DNA from: Saprospiraceae bacterium
GTDB taxonomy: Bacteria > Bacteroidota > Bacteroidia > Chitinophagales > Saprospiraceae
Assembly (NCBI GenBank): GCA_020850225.1
Contig: JADZFD010000032.1
Span: 62,001 to 126,000, forward strand
Direction: 5' to 3'
Length of the DNA stretch: 64,000 nucleotides
In this document: piece by piece, positions 56,308 through 64,000 of the stretch
Layout of the letters: each line of letters opens with the position of its first letter
Position numbering within the stretch: position 1 is the stretch's first letter
The notes under the pieces: generated by a model
The model's input: the letters and a program-made list of their open reading frames with translations, nothing else
What the model was told of the DNA's origin: nothing
Databases searched by the model: none
Position numbers and translations under genes: made by a program

Positions 56308-57354
56308 TCATTCTGTTTTATTGTTTTCCAGTTCATTTACCTTTTTTTCAAGACTGCGTAACTGATGTACAATATCTGGTAAATTTCTGAAATGGGCATA
56401 GGATTTCAGATAGTTTGAATATTCGATAGCCGGTGTACCATAAAGTTTGCTTTTAGGAGACCTGACAGAGGAGCCTATACCTGATTGTGCCTGTATCATC
56501 GCACCGTCAGCAATCTGTATATGTCCCACGATACCTACCTGACCACCTATGATACAATCTTCTCCTATGGTTGTACTGCCTGCTATTCCGGTCTGTGCTG
56601 CGATTGCTGTGCGATTTCCGATATGAACATTATGTGCCACCTGTATCAGATTGTCTAATTTTACACCCTGACTTATAACCGTAGAACCTATAGAGGCTCT
56701 GTCAATAACGGTGTTACTGCCGATTTCGACATCATCCTCTATTACCACATTGCCCGTTTGCGGGATTTTTTTATAGTTACCATTTTCGTCTTTTGCAAAA
56801 CCGAATCCATCACTTCCGATAACTGTATTGGCATGAATAACACAACGGTTTCCTATCTTGCAGTTATGATAGATTTTGACACCCGGATATAGTATTACAT
56901 CATCACCGATTGTCACCTTGTCACCAATAAAAACATGGCCATATATTTTGGTGTTATTACCAATTGTTACATCTGGTTTGATAATGACGTAGTCGTCAAT
57001 ATGGGTATGTTTGCCTATTTTAGCTGAAATATCGACAATGGATGTGAGTGCAATACCGGAATGTATGGAAATTTTTGAACCAAAGAGTTCCATAAGTGTA
57101 GACAGTGCCAGGTATACATTATCAACCTGTATCAGTGTAGGTGTAACTTGACGTTCGGTTTGCAGTGTTTTATCCACCAATACTATGGATGCTTCAGTCG
57201 TATATAAATATTCTTTATACTTAGGATTGGCCAAAAATGTTATGGTGCCTTTTTGAGCTTCTTCGATCTTGGATGGTCCGTGAATGACAACTTCCGGATC
57301 ACCAACTATTGAACCATTTATTAACTGAGCGATTTGTTTGGCTTTTATCTGCAT
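56308..57354 (-). CDS. lpxD: UDP-3-O-acylglucosamine N-acyltransferase
   Basis: Third enzyme of lipid A synthesis. 348 residues. N-terminal uridine-binding domain (MQIKAKQIAQLINGSIVGDP and KGTITFLANPKYKEYL), hexapeptide-repeat helix, catalytic His in LIQVAHNVHIGNRT, and a C-terminal helix (LRSLEKKVNELE). It is the first gene of the lpxD-lpxC/fabZ-lpxA-ABC operon. Its start codon lies 4 bases after a -7 element, suggesting a leaderless message. Confidence 0.96.
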   Translation of the reverse strand: MQIKAKQIAQLINGSIVGDPEVVIHGPSKIEEAQKGTITFLANPKYKEYLYTTEASIVLVDKTLQTERQVTPTLIQVDNVYLALSTLMELFGSKISIHSGIALTSIVDISAKIGKHTHIDDYVIIKPDVTIGNNTKIYGHVFIGDKVTIGDDVILYPGVKIYHNCKIGNRCVIHANTVIGSDGFGFAKDENGNYKKIPQTGNVVIEDDVEIGSNTVIDRASIGSTVISQGVKLDNLIQVAHNVHIGNRTAIAAQTGIAGSTTIGEDCIIGGQVGIVGHIQIADGAMIQAQSGIGSSVRSPKSKLYGTPAIEYSNYLKSYAHFRNLPDIVHQLRSLEKKVNELENNKTE

Positions 57355-57358
57355 TGGG

Positions 57359-57366
57359 CAAAGTTA
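57359..57366 (-). promoter_or_regulatory. -7 promoter element of the lpx operon, leaderless
   Basis: TAACTTTG on the minus strand, exact TAnnTTTG, then four bases and the lpxD ATG. Same geometry as the tetR promoter. Confidence 0.55.
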
Positions 57367-57484
57367 ATACAAATCTTTTTGAGTTGAGTATATAATCCCT
57401 TCCAAAGGGAAAAATATTTCTGCAACAAGACAAAATACTGGTAGATACGGTCATTTTAAGTATCGAATGTTACAATGTTTTGCA

Positions 57485-58051
57485 TTAATTTTTTTCCGGA
57501 TTGATAATGTTGCTCATTAATATGAAGGTGGTATATATAAACATGATTATAGCAATCGTTATCAAATATATACCTGTTTCACGCTGCTGTTCAATACTAA
57601 AAGAACTACATAGGAGCAGATTGAAAACACGTAATGTAATACCAACTGCCATCAGCATCGCTGAAATCATACCTGTGAAATAAACCTTTAATTCAAAAAC
57701 TGAATCCTTTATAATACTGAAAGCACATATACCTGCAATGAAAATATGGATATTCATTAGTTTGTTGAATAACGGATTCAATACAGCTAAATCGATTGAC
57801 TTGGGCAGCATCCAGAAAATCAGTGAAAACATAAAAAAAATGATCAGGGAAACTGAAAAACTGACATTTTTAGCATCTGGTTTCCAGATTATTTTACCGA
57901 ATATAACACCAGTAAACAATAAAACAGGGATTTCTATCAACTGATGCCTCAGCATAGTTAAAGTCAACCAATGATTCAGTGGAAAGGCAATGGTGACCAC
58001 AATGGCTATAATAACCAAAACTGACCATATTTTTAAACTTTTCTTGTCCAT
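57485..58051 (-). CDS. Multi-pass membrane protein in the haem-copper cluster (orf1-like)
   Basis: 188 residues with about five or six helices (WSVLVIIAIVVTIAF, IPVLLFTGVIFG, VSLIIFFMFSLIFWM and others). Two histidines sit in the first third (FPLNHWLTL, LRHQLIE) and one at NIHIFIAG, positions where haem or copper ligands could lie. I do not recognise a named family. It overlaps the SCO gene by 19 bases, which ties its expression to the oxidoreductase. In ammonia oxidisers a membrane gene called orf1 takes this same place after norSY-senC; homology to it was not tested. Confidence 0.65.
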   Translation of the reverse strand: MDKKSLKIWSVLVIIAIVVTIAFPLNHWLTLTMLRHQLIEIPVLLFTGVIFGKIIWKPDAKNVSFSVSLIIFFMFSLIFWMLPKSIDLAVLNPLFNKLMNIHIFIAGICAFSIIKDSVFELKVYFTGMISAMLMAVGITLRVFNLLLCSSFSIEQQRETGIYLITIAIIMFIYTTFILMSNIINPEKN

Positions 58052-58656
58052 TCAAGTGTCTTGCTGATGATGTAAGCATCTTCGTCTCTTGCAGGATCAA
58101 AAACATCTACAACCTGATTGTCAGGTGAGAGCAGAAATAAATATACTGAATGATTGATAATGCCTGTCAGATTTGATGGTTTAGCCCAGATGCCAACATC
58201 AAGCAGATACCTGTCGAAGTCTGCACTTGAAGTTTTAAAGGGCAGTGCAAATGACCAACCATGTATATCGTCTGTAAAACGGGCTCTGTAATTTTTTAAT
58301 TTTTGAATATTGTCATAGGTCAAATCAAAACTGATTGTAACAAGTTCTAGTTTTGATGGAATGGTGGTTGTGTCAATGGAATGGTATATTTCTTCCAGTC
58401 TGTTATTGACTTTGTGGCATACCAGAGGACAGTTTAAGTATACATAATTTACCAATTTGTACTTTTTCTTACTGCTCAATTTGAATATAATACTATCTTG
58501 ATTAATAAGTGCAATATCAGGAAATTCACGAGGTAAACTGCCGGCTTTGTACAATGTATCCGAAAATACGGTAAATGCAGTAAAACCGGCAGTCCAGGTG
58601 AATATTATTAAAAAACATATTACGAATGTAGTGACCGGGAAAATTATCCTTTGCAT
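58033..58656 (-). CDS. SCO1/SenC-family copper chaperone
   Basis: 207 residues, one N-terminal membrane anchor (IIFPVTTFVICFLIIFTW). Thioredoxin-like domain with copper site C76-PLV-C80 in YLNCPLVCHKV and H169 in INHSVYLFLLSP, the residues that in the family deliver copper to the CuA centre. The C-terminus VDVFDPARD is also family-like. Lies 58 bases downstream of subunit I and overlaps the following gene. Fits maturation of the CuA subunit encoded at 60215-60802. Confidence 0.9.
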   Translation of the reverse strand: MQRIIFPVTTFVICFLIIFTWTAGFTAFTVFSDTLYKAGSLPREFPDIALINQDSIIFKLSSKKKYKLVNYVYLNCPLVCHKVNNRLEEIYHSIDTTTIPSKLELVTISFDLTYDNIQKLKNYRARFTDDIHGWSFALPFKTSSADFDRYLLDVGIWAKPSNLTGIINHSVYLFLLSPDNQVVDVFDPARDEDAYIISKTLEWTRKV

Positions 58657-58714
58657 TTTAAATGTTTAATTTATTTATAAATTAATCGATTTATGTTTAC
58701 TAACCTCTGTTTTT

Positions 58715-60190
58715 TTACACTGTTATAGTTTTTAATGAATGAAATAATCTTTTTATTAATTTTACATACATTGATAGTAGTGCGATGAGCAGTATAAGTA
58801 CACTAAATGCTGCTATCTGTGCAAGTGTTGTTCCTGTTTCACGTACAGCACTTGTGTCAATACCGGCATAGTCTGAAAATCTGCGTGGTATACTGTACAA
58901 TCCACCTAAGTAAAACATTAGCAGGAACCCGTATGAACCACCCATAAATACCCAAAATGACAAGCCTGGTTTGATATCATTATCTGTATTTTCATTAGCA
59001 CTGATATAATAGAGAAATGCAAATATAATAAGTACAATACCCATCAACATATATGTATGGAAGTGTGCAGGAACCCAAAGTGTATTGTGCAGCACCTTGT
59101 TAATAGTTATCGTTGAGTCAACAACAGCTGCGAATCCACCAATAGCCCAACCGGCAACTCCCAGCAAGAACATGGTGGGAACCATAGACCATCTGGTTTT
59201 TGAACGGTAAAACTGGCCGATAACACCGAACATAGTCACTGCTGTTGCTGGTATTGAACTGAAGTAGGATGCAAACTGTCCGATATATTGAAGTGACATA
59301 GGCTGTACAAAATCCATATATAAATGGTGAAAGTATGCAAACAGAATAAAGAAGAAAGTACAGTTCCACGCAATCACAACTAATTTTGTAACCTTCCAGT
59401 CTCGTTTGGTGAATTCAGGAAGTAAAGCATACAACCATGCTATGCCCAGATACATGGTGGCATTTACTATAGTATGTCCAAAAAAGAATATGATGTTTTT
59501 CATCATCAGAGGGTCAAGTTCCAGACTTGGTTCAAAGTATTGCATCAGAAAAAGAATGTCCATAACAGCTCCGGCAAGCACGGCAAATACACTTGCAAGT
59601 AAACTAATAGTACTGATCAACACAATCGATGGCAATTCTTTAACAGGGCTATTTTTAGAAAAATATTGCCATCCAATCATGTTTTTAAATCCTCCGTAAT
59701 TACGTGACAGTTCGATCAGTATATGCAGGCATTGAATCAGCCATGCTACACCTAATATAAGTATAGAAAAAAATGACATTCCAATTGACCATTCTGTCCA
59801 GTAGGCTCCTTTGAAAGGTAGCGGGTATAGCATATACCAGCCTGCTCCGAATTCGCCAATCAATGTACCGATAACCAGACCTACAACGCCTATAACTATA
59901 AAATAATAGGCAAAATACCCGGTTTTGATACTTAGTCTCGCATATCTGGTACCGATCAGGTAATACAATGAAGCGATGGCTATACTGAATAATACACCAG
60001 CCATGCCTAATCCATGCAGCGTCATAAACGAATAAAATTTATTCATTGAGATGTCTATCAACTGACCTTGCTTGGCACGCATAAGAAAACCAAGTGTGAT
60101 GAGTACTGGAAAGAGAATCAGAAATGTAATACTCCAGGTTACGAATAATTTTTTATGTTGCTGTTTTTCAGCTATATCTACTTGTATCAT
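58715..60190 (-). CDS. Haem-copper oxidoreductase subunit I, B-family, probable nitric oxide reductase (sNOR-like NorY)
   Basis: 491 residues, about 13 helices. Metal ligands: H59 (low-spin haem, MTLHGLGMAG), H239, H288 and H289 (CuB; FFGHTIVNA and FHHLYMDF), H376 and H378 (haems; VPAHFHTYML). Spacing from the first to the paired CuB histidines is 49/50, as in Thermus ba3. In ba3 the residue four after the first CuB His is Tyr237, cross-linked to His; here it is N243. The cbb3 alternative, a Tyr six before the paired His, is also absent (I282). The lack of the oxygen-chemistry tyrosine, plus the gene order, points to nitric oxide reduction; annotation pipelines would probably call it cytochrome c oxidase or ba3 subunit 1. 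The function is inference. Confidence 0.75.
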   Translation of the reverse strand: MIQVDIAEKQQHKKLFVTWSITFLILFPVLITLGFLMRAKQGQLIDISMNKFYSFMTLHGLGMAGVLFSIAIASLYYLIGTRYARLSIKTGYFAYYFIVIGVVGLVIGTLIGEFGAGWYMLYPLPFKGAYWTEWSIGMSFFSILILGVAWLIQCLHILIELSRNYGGFKNMIGWQYFSKNSPVKELPSIVLISTISLLASVFAVLAGAVMDILFLMQYFEPSLELDPLMMKNIIFFFGHTIVNATMYLGIAWLYALLPEFTKRDWKVTKLVVIAWNCTFFFILFAYFHHLYMDFVQPMSLQYIGQFASYFSSIPATAVTMFGVIGQFYRSKTRWSMVPTMFLLGVAGWAIGGFAAVVDSTITINKVLHNTLWVPAHFHTYMLMGIVLIIFAFLYYISANENTDNDIKPGLSFWVFMGGSYGFLLMFYLGGLYSIPRRFSDYAGIDTSAVRETGTTLAQIAAFSVLILLIALLSMYVKLIKRLFHSLKTITV

Positions 60191-60214
60191 GATATTATAA
60201 TATGTTATATTTAA

Positions 60215-60802
60215 TTACTCAATATGAATTTTAGCTACCATATATGCATGCGGTAGCCCACAGTATTCCAGACATATGACTTCATAGTCTCCCTTTTCTG
60301 TAAACAGGTACTGCAGATTGTTGTAATACTTGGGCATAGCCTGAGTCTGTGTGATTAAAGTACCTTTACTGTTGTAAACCGCAAAATTATGGTTGACATC
60401 GGCTGATGTAACCTTAAAGTTAATCAATTTGTTTGCTGGCAATGTGATTTCATTTTTACCATCATAGGCCACCAAGTCTTGATCCGCAGGTATAGTTCCC
60501 TGTCCCATTTTCCATGACCATTGCATGGCAACTACTGTAACGTCCATGTCTGCCGTTTTCTGGAATTTTGGGTAGGGTAGCATACCCAGTGATGTTATGA
60601 GAACAATGAGTATGGTCAATGCCAGACCTATAAAGTATTTGTCCCGCATCCGGTATACTTTTGCTTTGGCAGATGCCTTGTCTTCATAATCTGATGAAGT
60701 GATTACTAAAAACAATACAACACCCACCACCAACATTGCTCCTAAAAGAGATACAAAAGCAGCTGTAGATTGTATCGATAAGGGTGTAATTAAGAGGTTC
60801 AT
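60215..60802 (-). CDS. Haem-copper oxidoreductase subunit II with CuA site (NorS-like)
   Basis: 195 residues, two N-terminal helices and a cupredoxin domain facing the periplasm. CuA ligands are all visible: H138 (DVNHNFAVY), C177, E179, C181, H185 and M188 (CLEYCGLPHAYM). It would take electrons from a soluble cytochrome c and pass them to subunit I. ATG 60802; 24 bases before subunit I. First gene of the four-gene cluster and preceded by a 498-base AT-rich region without a gene. No cytochrome c domain is fused to it, unlike some cbb3 or caa3 proteins. Confidence 0.9.
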   Translation of the reverse strand: MNLLITPLSIQSTAAFVSLLGAMLVVGVVLFLVITSSDYEDKASAKAKVYRMRDKYFIGLALTILIVLITSLGMLPYPKFQKTADMDVTVVAMQWSWKMGQGTIPADQDLVAYDGKNEITLPANKLINFKVTSADVNHNFAVYNSKGTLITQTQAMPKYYNNLQYLFTEKGDYEVICLEYCGLPHAYMVAKIHIE

Positions 60803-61050
60803 AAGCTATTTATTAAAAATTAAAACAATCTGAATTTTATGGATTATATAACTTGTTATGTATAATTTAATAAAAATAATATTATAATTACTAATTGTTA
60901 ATTAATATAATCTATTGTCTATGAATGATAATATTGTAAAATATAATTATGAAATATTTTAAATTAAAAATTATACAATTATTACACTATCAGAAACAAC
61001 TTTATAAATTTTTTTAATATTAAATATTACTTTTATAGAAGTCAAATTTA

Positions 61051-61072
61051 AGATATTATTATCATAATATCT
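61051..61072. promoter_or_regulatory. Perfect 22-bp palindrome
   Basis: AGATATTAT and its complement ATAATATCT around the centre TATC. No T run follows. It lies about 250 bases upstream of subunit II. AT-rich sequence makes chance palindromes more likely, but nine perfect pairs with an inner four-base centre is notable. Confidence 0.4.
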
Positions 61073-61121
61073 ATATTTATTAAAAAAAATAATCAATAAT
61101 GATGATTTTTTTAAATAAACT

Positions 61122-61137
61122 GGTGATTTTGATCATC
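61122..61137. promoter_or_regulatory. FNR/CRP-like dyad
   Basis: GGTGAT-N4-ATCATC, with the core TGAT-N4-ATCA perfectly symmetric as in the FNR/CRP-family half-site layout (TTGAT-N4-ATCAA). About 320 bases before subunit II and 164 bases before the GH109-like start. Candidate binding site for a redox- or NO-responsive regulator; no such gene is in the window. Confidence 0.35.
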
Positions 61138-61238
61138 TTTAGACTCAATATAGACGTATTTTTAAAGATTTGTGGAAGATATTATCATAGTTAATCGTTT
61201 GAAAATTTACACCTTAAACAGATAGAATTTAAAATTAC

Positions 61239-61270
61239 TTGTCTGAAAGGCAAAATATCTTTTATATTTG
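61239..61270 (+). promoter_or_regulatory. Promoter of the GH109-like gene
   Basis: TTG at 61239-61241 as -33 element, 21-base spacer, TATATTTG at 61263-61270 as exact -7, 30 bases before ATG 61301. Confidence 0.6.
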
Positions 61271-61300
61271 TCTTTATTCTAGGTTAAAATACGATTTAAA

Positions 61301-62656
61301 ATGAAAAGGAGAAAGTTTATAGAGGATAGTTCTAAGGCAACTGCTGTATTAATGATGGCTCCCGGATTGTCCATTCTGTCAAGTATAGGTAAAGATAAGG
61401 TTAGATTGGGATTCATAGGGGTAGGTGCCCGGGGATTGACGACGCTGAAGCTGGCACTTGAACGCAATGATACAGAAGTTACATCCATTTGCGATACAGA
61501 TCCGATTACGCTCAAACGGGCATCAGATATGATTGCCAAAGCTGGAAAGCGTGAAGCTAAGGTGTTTACAGGAAATGATCTGGCATATAAAACGATGTTG
61601 GAGGATAAAAATCTCGATGCCGTCATTATCAGTACACCCTGGGAATGGCATACGCCTATGTCATTGGATGCTATGAATGCCGGTAAGGCGGTTGGGTGTG
61701 AAGTAGCAGGTGCAATGAGTTTGGATGAATGCTGGCAACTGGTAAGAACGCATGAACGAACACAGACACCTTTTATGATTCTTGAAAACGTATGTTACAG
61801 GAGAGACGTTATGGCTATTCTCAATATGACCCGTCAGGAATTGTTCGGAGAAATGATTCACCTTGAGGGTGGATATCAACACGATCTCAGAGAAGTTAAA
61901 TTCAATGATGGTGTTAAATACTATGGAGGTGGCGTTGAATTCGGCGATAAGGGATATTCGGAAGCACGATGGCGCACGACCCATTCCGTACACAGAAACG
62001 GCGACTTGTATCCTACGCATGGTATTGGTCCGATAGGTAGTTACATCAATAATAACAGAGGTAACCGTTTTGAATATCTGACTTCCATGTCGTCTAAAGC
62101 AAGAGGTTTGCATGACTATATCGTCAATCACCCTAAGGGTGGCCCGGACCACCCAAATGCTAAAGTCAAGTTCAGATTGGGTGATGTAGTCACTACGCAT
62201 ATTATGACATCCAATGGCGAAACAATCACGCTTACACACGATACCAATCTTCCACGACCATATTCAATTGGATTCCGGGTACAGGGCACAAAGGGATTGT
62301 GGATGGATCTGAACAAGTCATTGCATATTGAAGGTATCAGCCCTGCGCACAAATGGGAAGATGCAGAACCATACCTTAAAGAGTATGACCATCCATTGTG
62401 GAAAAAATATGCCAGTGATGCTGCAGGAGCCGGACACGGAGGTATGGACTGGTTCGTTTTAAACGCTTTTATTGAGGCATTCAAAAACAAAGAGCCTATG
62501 CCACTGGATGTATATGATCATGCATCCTGGTCAGCGATTACATGCTTGTCCGAACAGTCCATCGCTCAGGGAAGTGAACCTCAGTCATTTCCTGATTTTA
62601 CTGACGGCAAATGGATGACAAGAAAGCCAATATTTGCATTGGATGACAGGTATTGA
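61301..62656 (+). CDS. Gfo/Idh/MocA-family protein, GH109-like glycosidase
   Basis: 451 residues. N-terminus MKRRKFIEDSSKATAVLMMA is a twin-arginine-like export signal. The Rossmann NAD loop is VRLGFIGVGARGLTTLKLAL; the middle has CEVAGAMSLDECWQLV and ILENVCYRRDVMAIL. The segment HRNGDLYPTHGIGPIGSYIN is typical of GH109, whose founding member is an alpha-N-acetylgalactosaminidase that uses tightly bound NAD for an oxidation-elimination mechanism, with a histidine in YPTHG near the active site. It may instead act on another sugar, since GH109-like genes are numerous in Bacteroidota. Located periplasmically or at the surface. Single gene with its own promoter and terminator. Confidence 0.85.
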   Translation: MKRRKFIEDSSKATAVLMMAPGLSILSSIGKDKVRLGFIGVGARGLTTLKLALERNDTEVTSICDTDPITLKRASDMIAKAGKREAKVFTGNDLAYKTMLEDKNLDAVIISTPWEWHTPMSLDAMNAGKAVGCEVAGAMSLDECWQLVRTHERTQTPFMILENVCYRRDVMAILNMTRQELFGEMIHLEGGYQHDLREVKFNDGVKYYGGGVEFGDKGYSEARWRTTHSVHRNGDLYPTHGIGPIGSYINNNRGNRFEYLTSMSSKARGLHDYIVNHPKGGPDHPNAKVKFRLGDVVTTHIMTSNGETITLTHDTNLPRPYSIGFRVQGTKGLWMDLNKSLHIEGISPAHKWEDAEPYLKEYDHPLWKKYASDAAGAGHGGMDWFVLNAFIEAFKNKEPMPLDVYDHASWSAITCLSEQSIAQGSEPQSFPDFTDGKWMTRKPIFALDDRY

Positions 62657-62677
62657 CGGATAATAATCCGAATAATG

Positions 62678-62717
62678 AAAAAGGAGTCTGTAGTATTATT
62701 TGCAAACTCCTTTTTTT
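62678..62717. terminator. Bidirectional terminator
   Basis: 10-bp stem (AAAAAGGAGT with ACTCCTTTTT, 62678-62687 and 62706-62715) plus a short extension after one mismatch, followed by T residues on the plus side and preceded by A residues on the other, between convergent genes. Confidence 0.75.
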
Positions 62718-62745
62718 ATTAACCTATTTAAGAAACTATGTTGTA

Positions 62746-63948
62746 TTATCCAAAAGCATTGAATCCGGTAACATCCATACCTGTGATGAGTAAATGAATA
62801 TCATGTGTACCCTCATAAGTGACTACAGACTCCAGGTTCATCATATGTCTCATAATCGGATATTCTGAAGTGATACCCATTCCACCGTGCATTTGACGAG
62901 CTTCGCGGGCTACTTCCAGTGCCATAGCTACATTGTTGCGTTTGGCCATAGATATCTGTGCCGGTGTTGCAAGTCCCTGATTGGCAAGTGTACCCAATCG
63001 CCAAACTAAGAGTTGTGCCTTGGTAATCTCAGTAATCATCTCAGCCAATTTCTTCTGTGTTAACTGGAATTCTCCCAGTTTTTTACCGAATTGTTCCCGC
63101 TCCTTACTATATCTCAATGCTGAATCATAGCAATCCAGAGCGGCACCAACAGCTCCCCAAGCGATTCCATACCGGGCTTTAGACAAGCAGCTCAATGGTC
63201 CTTTTAATCCCTGAACATTAGGCAAAACATTGGCTTTGGGAACGCGTACATCTTCAAATACCAGCTCTCCTGTAACGGATGCACGTAGCGACCATTTTCC
63301 GTGGATCTCAGGTGCAGAAAACCCTTTCATATCTTTTTCTACGATTATACCCCGGATAATTCCATCTTCGTCTTTTGCCCAGACGACAGCAATATCGGCA
63401 ACCGGTGAATTGGTAATCCACATTTTGGCCCCATTGAGGATGTAGGCATCTCCGTCATCCTTGATGTTAGTAATCATTCCGGCTGGATTGGAGCCGTGAT
63501 CGGGTTCTGTCAAACCAAAGCATCCGATGAAATCTCCATTCCCTAATTTTGGCAGATACTTTCTTTTTTGTTCTTCATTGCCAAATCTGTATATAGGATA
63601 CATCACCAGAGAACCCTGTACGGATGCCATAGAACGTATACCGGAATCACCGCGCTCAAGTTCCTGCATGATGATGCCGTATGCCATTTCATCCATGCCT
63701 CCACCGCCATATTCTACGGGCAGGCTGGGGCCGAAAGCACCTACTTCCGCCAATCCTTTAAAAAGATGCTCAGGACATGCCGATCTGTTGGCATAATCCT
63801 CGATTATAGGACTAACTTCCTGCTTGACCCATTGTCTGACGGCGTCTCTTGCCAGCAAATGATCTTCGCTGAGCAAACTGTCAATGGCATAATAGTCGTG
63901 ATGTTCGTAAAGATCTGTTTTGGATGATTTTTTTATTTCCTGACTCAT
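62746..63948 (-). CDS. gcdH: Acyl-CoA dehydrogenase, glutaryl-CoA dehydrogenase-like
   Basis: Oxidises and decarboxylates glutaryl-CoA to crotonyl-CoA in lysine/tryptophan breakdown. 400 residues. SGIRSMASVQGSLVMYPIY, with the Arg-Ser pair that in the mammalian enzyme binds the glutaryl carboxylate, separates it from general acyl-CoA dehydrogenases. GCFGLTEPDHGSNPAGM and MWITNSPVADIAVVWA contact FAD, and the catalytic base is the Glu of TYEGTHDIH near the end. Substrate follows from these residues and overall likeness to GCDH. The start is ATG 63948, 40 bases after a -7 element at the window's edge. Confidence 0.88.
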   Translation of the reverse strand: MSQEIKKSSKTDLYEHHDYYAIDSLLSEDHLLARDAVRQWVKQEVSPIIEDYANRSACPEHLFKGLAEVGAFGPSLPVEYGGGGMDEMAYGIIMQELERGDSGIRSMASVQGSLVMYPIYRFGNEEQKRKYLPKLGNGDFIGCFGLTEPDHGSNPAGMITNIKDDGDAYILNGAKMWITNSPVADIAVVWAKDEDGIIRGIIVEKDMKGFSAPEIHGKWSLRASVTGELVFEDVRVPKANVLPNVQGLKGPLSCLSKARYGIAWGAVGAALDCYDSALRYSKEREQFGKKLGEFQLTQKKLAEMITEITKAQLLVWRLGTLANQGLATPAQISMAKRNNVAMALEVAREARQMHGGMGITSEYPIMRHMMNLESVVTYEGTHDIHLLITGMDVTGFNAFG

Positions 63949-63988
63949 TTCTATATGATTTATGATTGAATTTTCAATAAAAGCTGTG

Positions 63989-63996
63989 CAAAGATA
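63989..63996 (-). promoter_or_regulatory. -7 promoter element for the glutaryl-CoA dehydrogenase gene
   Basis: TATCTTTG on the minus strand, exact TAnnTTTG, 40 bases upstream of ATG 63948. The -33 element lies beyond the window. Confidence 0.5.
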
Positions 63997-64000
63997 CGGT

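Larger units (their letters stand above)
60803..61262. other. AT-rich regulatory region upstream of the haem-copper cluster
   Basis: Divergent 498-base gap between subunit II and the GH109-like gene, with very high A+T. No reading frame. The first 200 bases before subunit II hold no CAAAnnTA, the minus-strand form of the usual -7 element. It does hold a 22-bp palindrome at 61051-61072, a partial copy (AGATATTATCATA) at 61177-61189, and an FNR/CRP-like dyad at 61122-61137. Confidence 0.6.

Noticed and set aside
58715..60190. Classification of subunit I as a cbb3 (C-family) oxidase
   Set aside because: A CuA subunit II is present, no mono- or di-haem cytochrome subunits are encoded, and the helix VII tyrosine typical of cbb3 is missing.
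61661..62239. A 192-codon open frame on the minus strand
   Set aside because: It is antisense to the GH109-like gene, which has clear motifs and a promoter.

Overview
The window looks like chromosomal core DNA of a low-GC Bacteroidota bacterium. The evidence is a set of Bacteroidota hallmarks: -7 promoter elements of the form TAnnTTTG, an LpxC-FabZ fusion, a secreted protease with SprB repeats and a type IX secretion C-terminal sorting domain, a NuoG that lacks the molybdopterin domain, and almost no Shine-Dalgarno sequences. I see no insertion sequence, prophage, CRISPR array or rRNA. The only RNA gene is a tRNA-Arg(CCU). A placement near Saprospiria or Chitinophagia is a guess from general character, not something the sequence proves.

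Layout: 1-13 kb carries a partial aminotransferase, topA, a TPR protein with a TonB-like tail, lptE, a fatty-acid desaturase, a DEAD-box helicase, typA, a YqaE/Pmp3 membrane peptide, an NlpC/P60 hydrolase, cutA, pfkA and a GlcNAc-kinase-like gene. 13-19 kb has the tRNA, ribA, an FAD oxidoreductase, a di-haem cytochrome c peroxidase, trxB, class II aldolase and ung. 19-32 kb is a complete 14-gene nuoA-N complex I operon on the minus strand. 32-45 kb holds queD, leuS, a TonB-like protein, deoD, a 1468-residue metalloprotease, a LuxC-like acyl-CoA reductase, a pseudouridine synthase and an outer-membrane protein. 46-53.5 kb is a TetR-TolC-adaptor-RND efflux operon followed by pdxH. 53.5-57.4 kb is lpxD-lpxC/fabZ-lpxA plus an ABC ATPase. 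57.5-60.8 kb is a haem-copper oxidoreductase cluster, followed by a GH109-like oxidoreductase and a glutaryl-CoA dehydrogenase.

The most interesting locus is the haem-copper cluster at 57485-60802. Its order (CuA subunit II, subunit I, SCO/SenC, small membrane protein) and its active site (all six metal-binding His present, but Asn243 where B-family oxygen reductases have the cross-linked Tyr) fit the sNOR type of nitric oxide reductase, known as norSY-senC-orf1 in ammonia oxidisers, better than an oxygen reductase. The AT-rich region upstream has no canonical -7 element in its first 200 bases but contains a perfect 22-bp palindrome and an FNR/CRP-like dyad.

Other points of note: two genes (the tetR gene and lpxD) have TAnnTTTG ending four bases before the ATG, which implies leaderless mRNAs; the tetR promoter contains a structured operator; and two unlinked proteins share a TonB-like C-terminal domain with a conserved cysteine pair. 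Several starts were moved to fit signal peptides or promoters, and several genes start with GTG or TTG.
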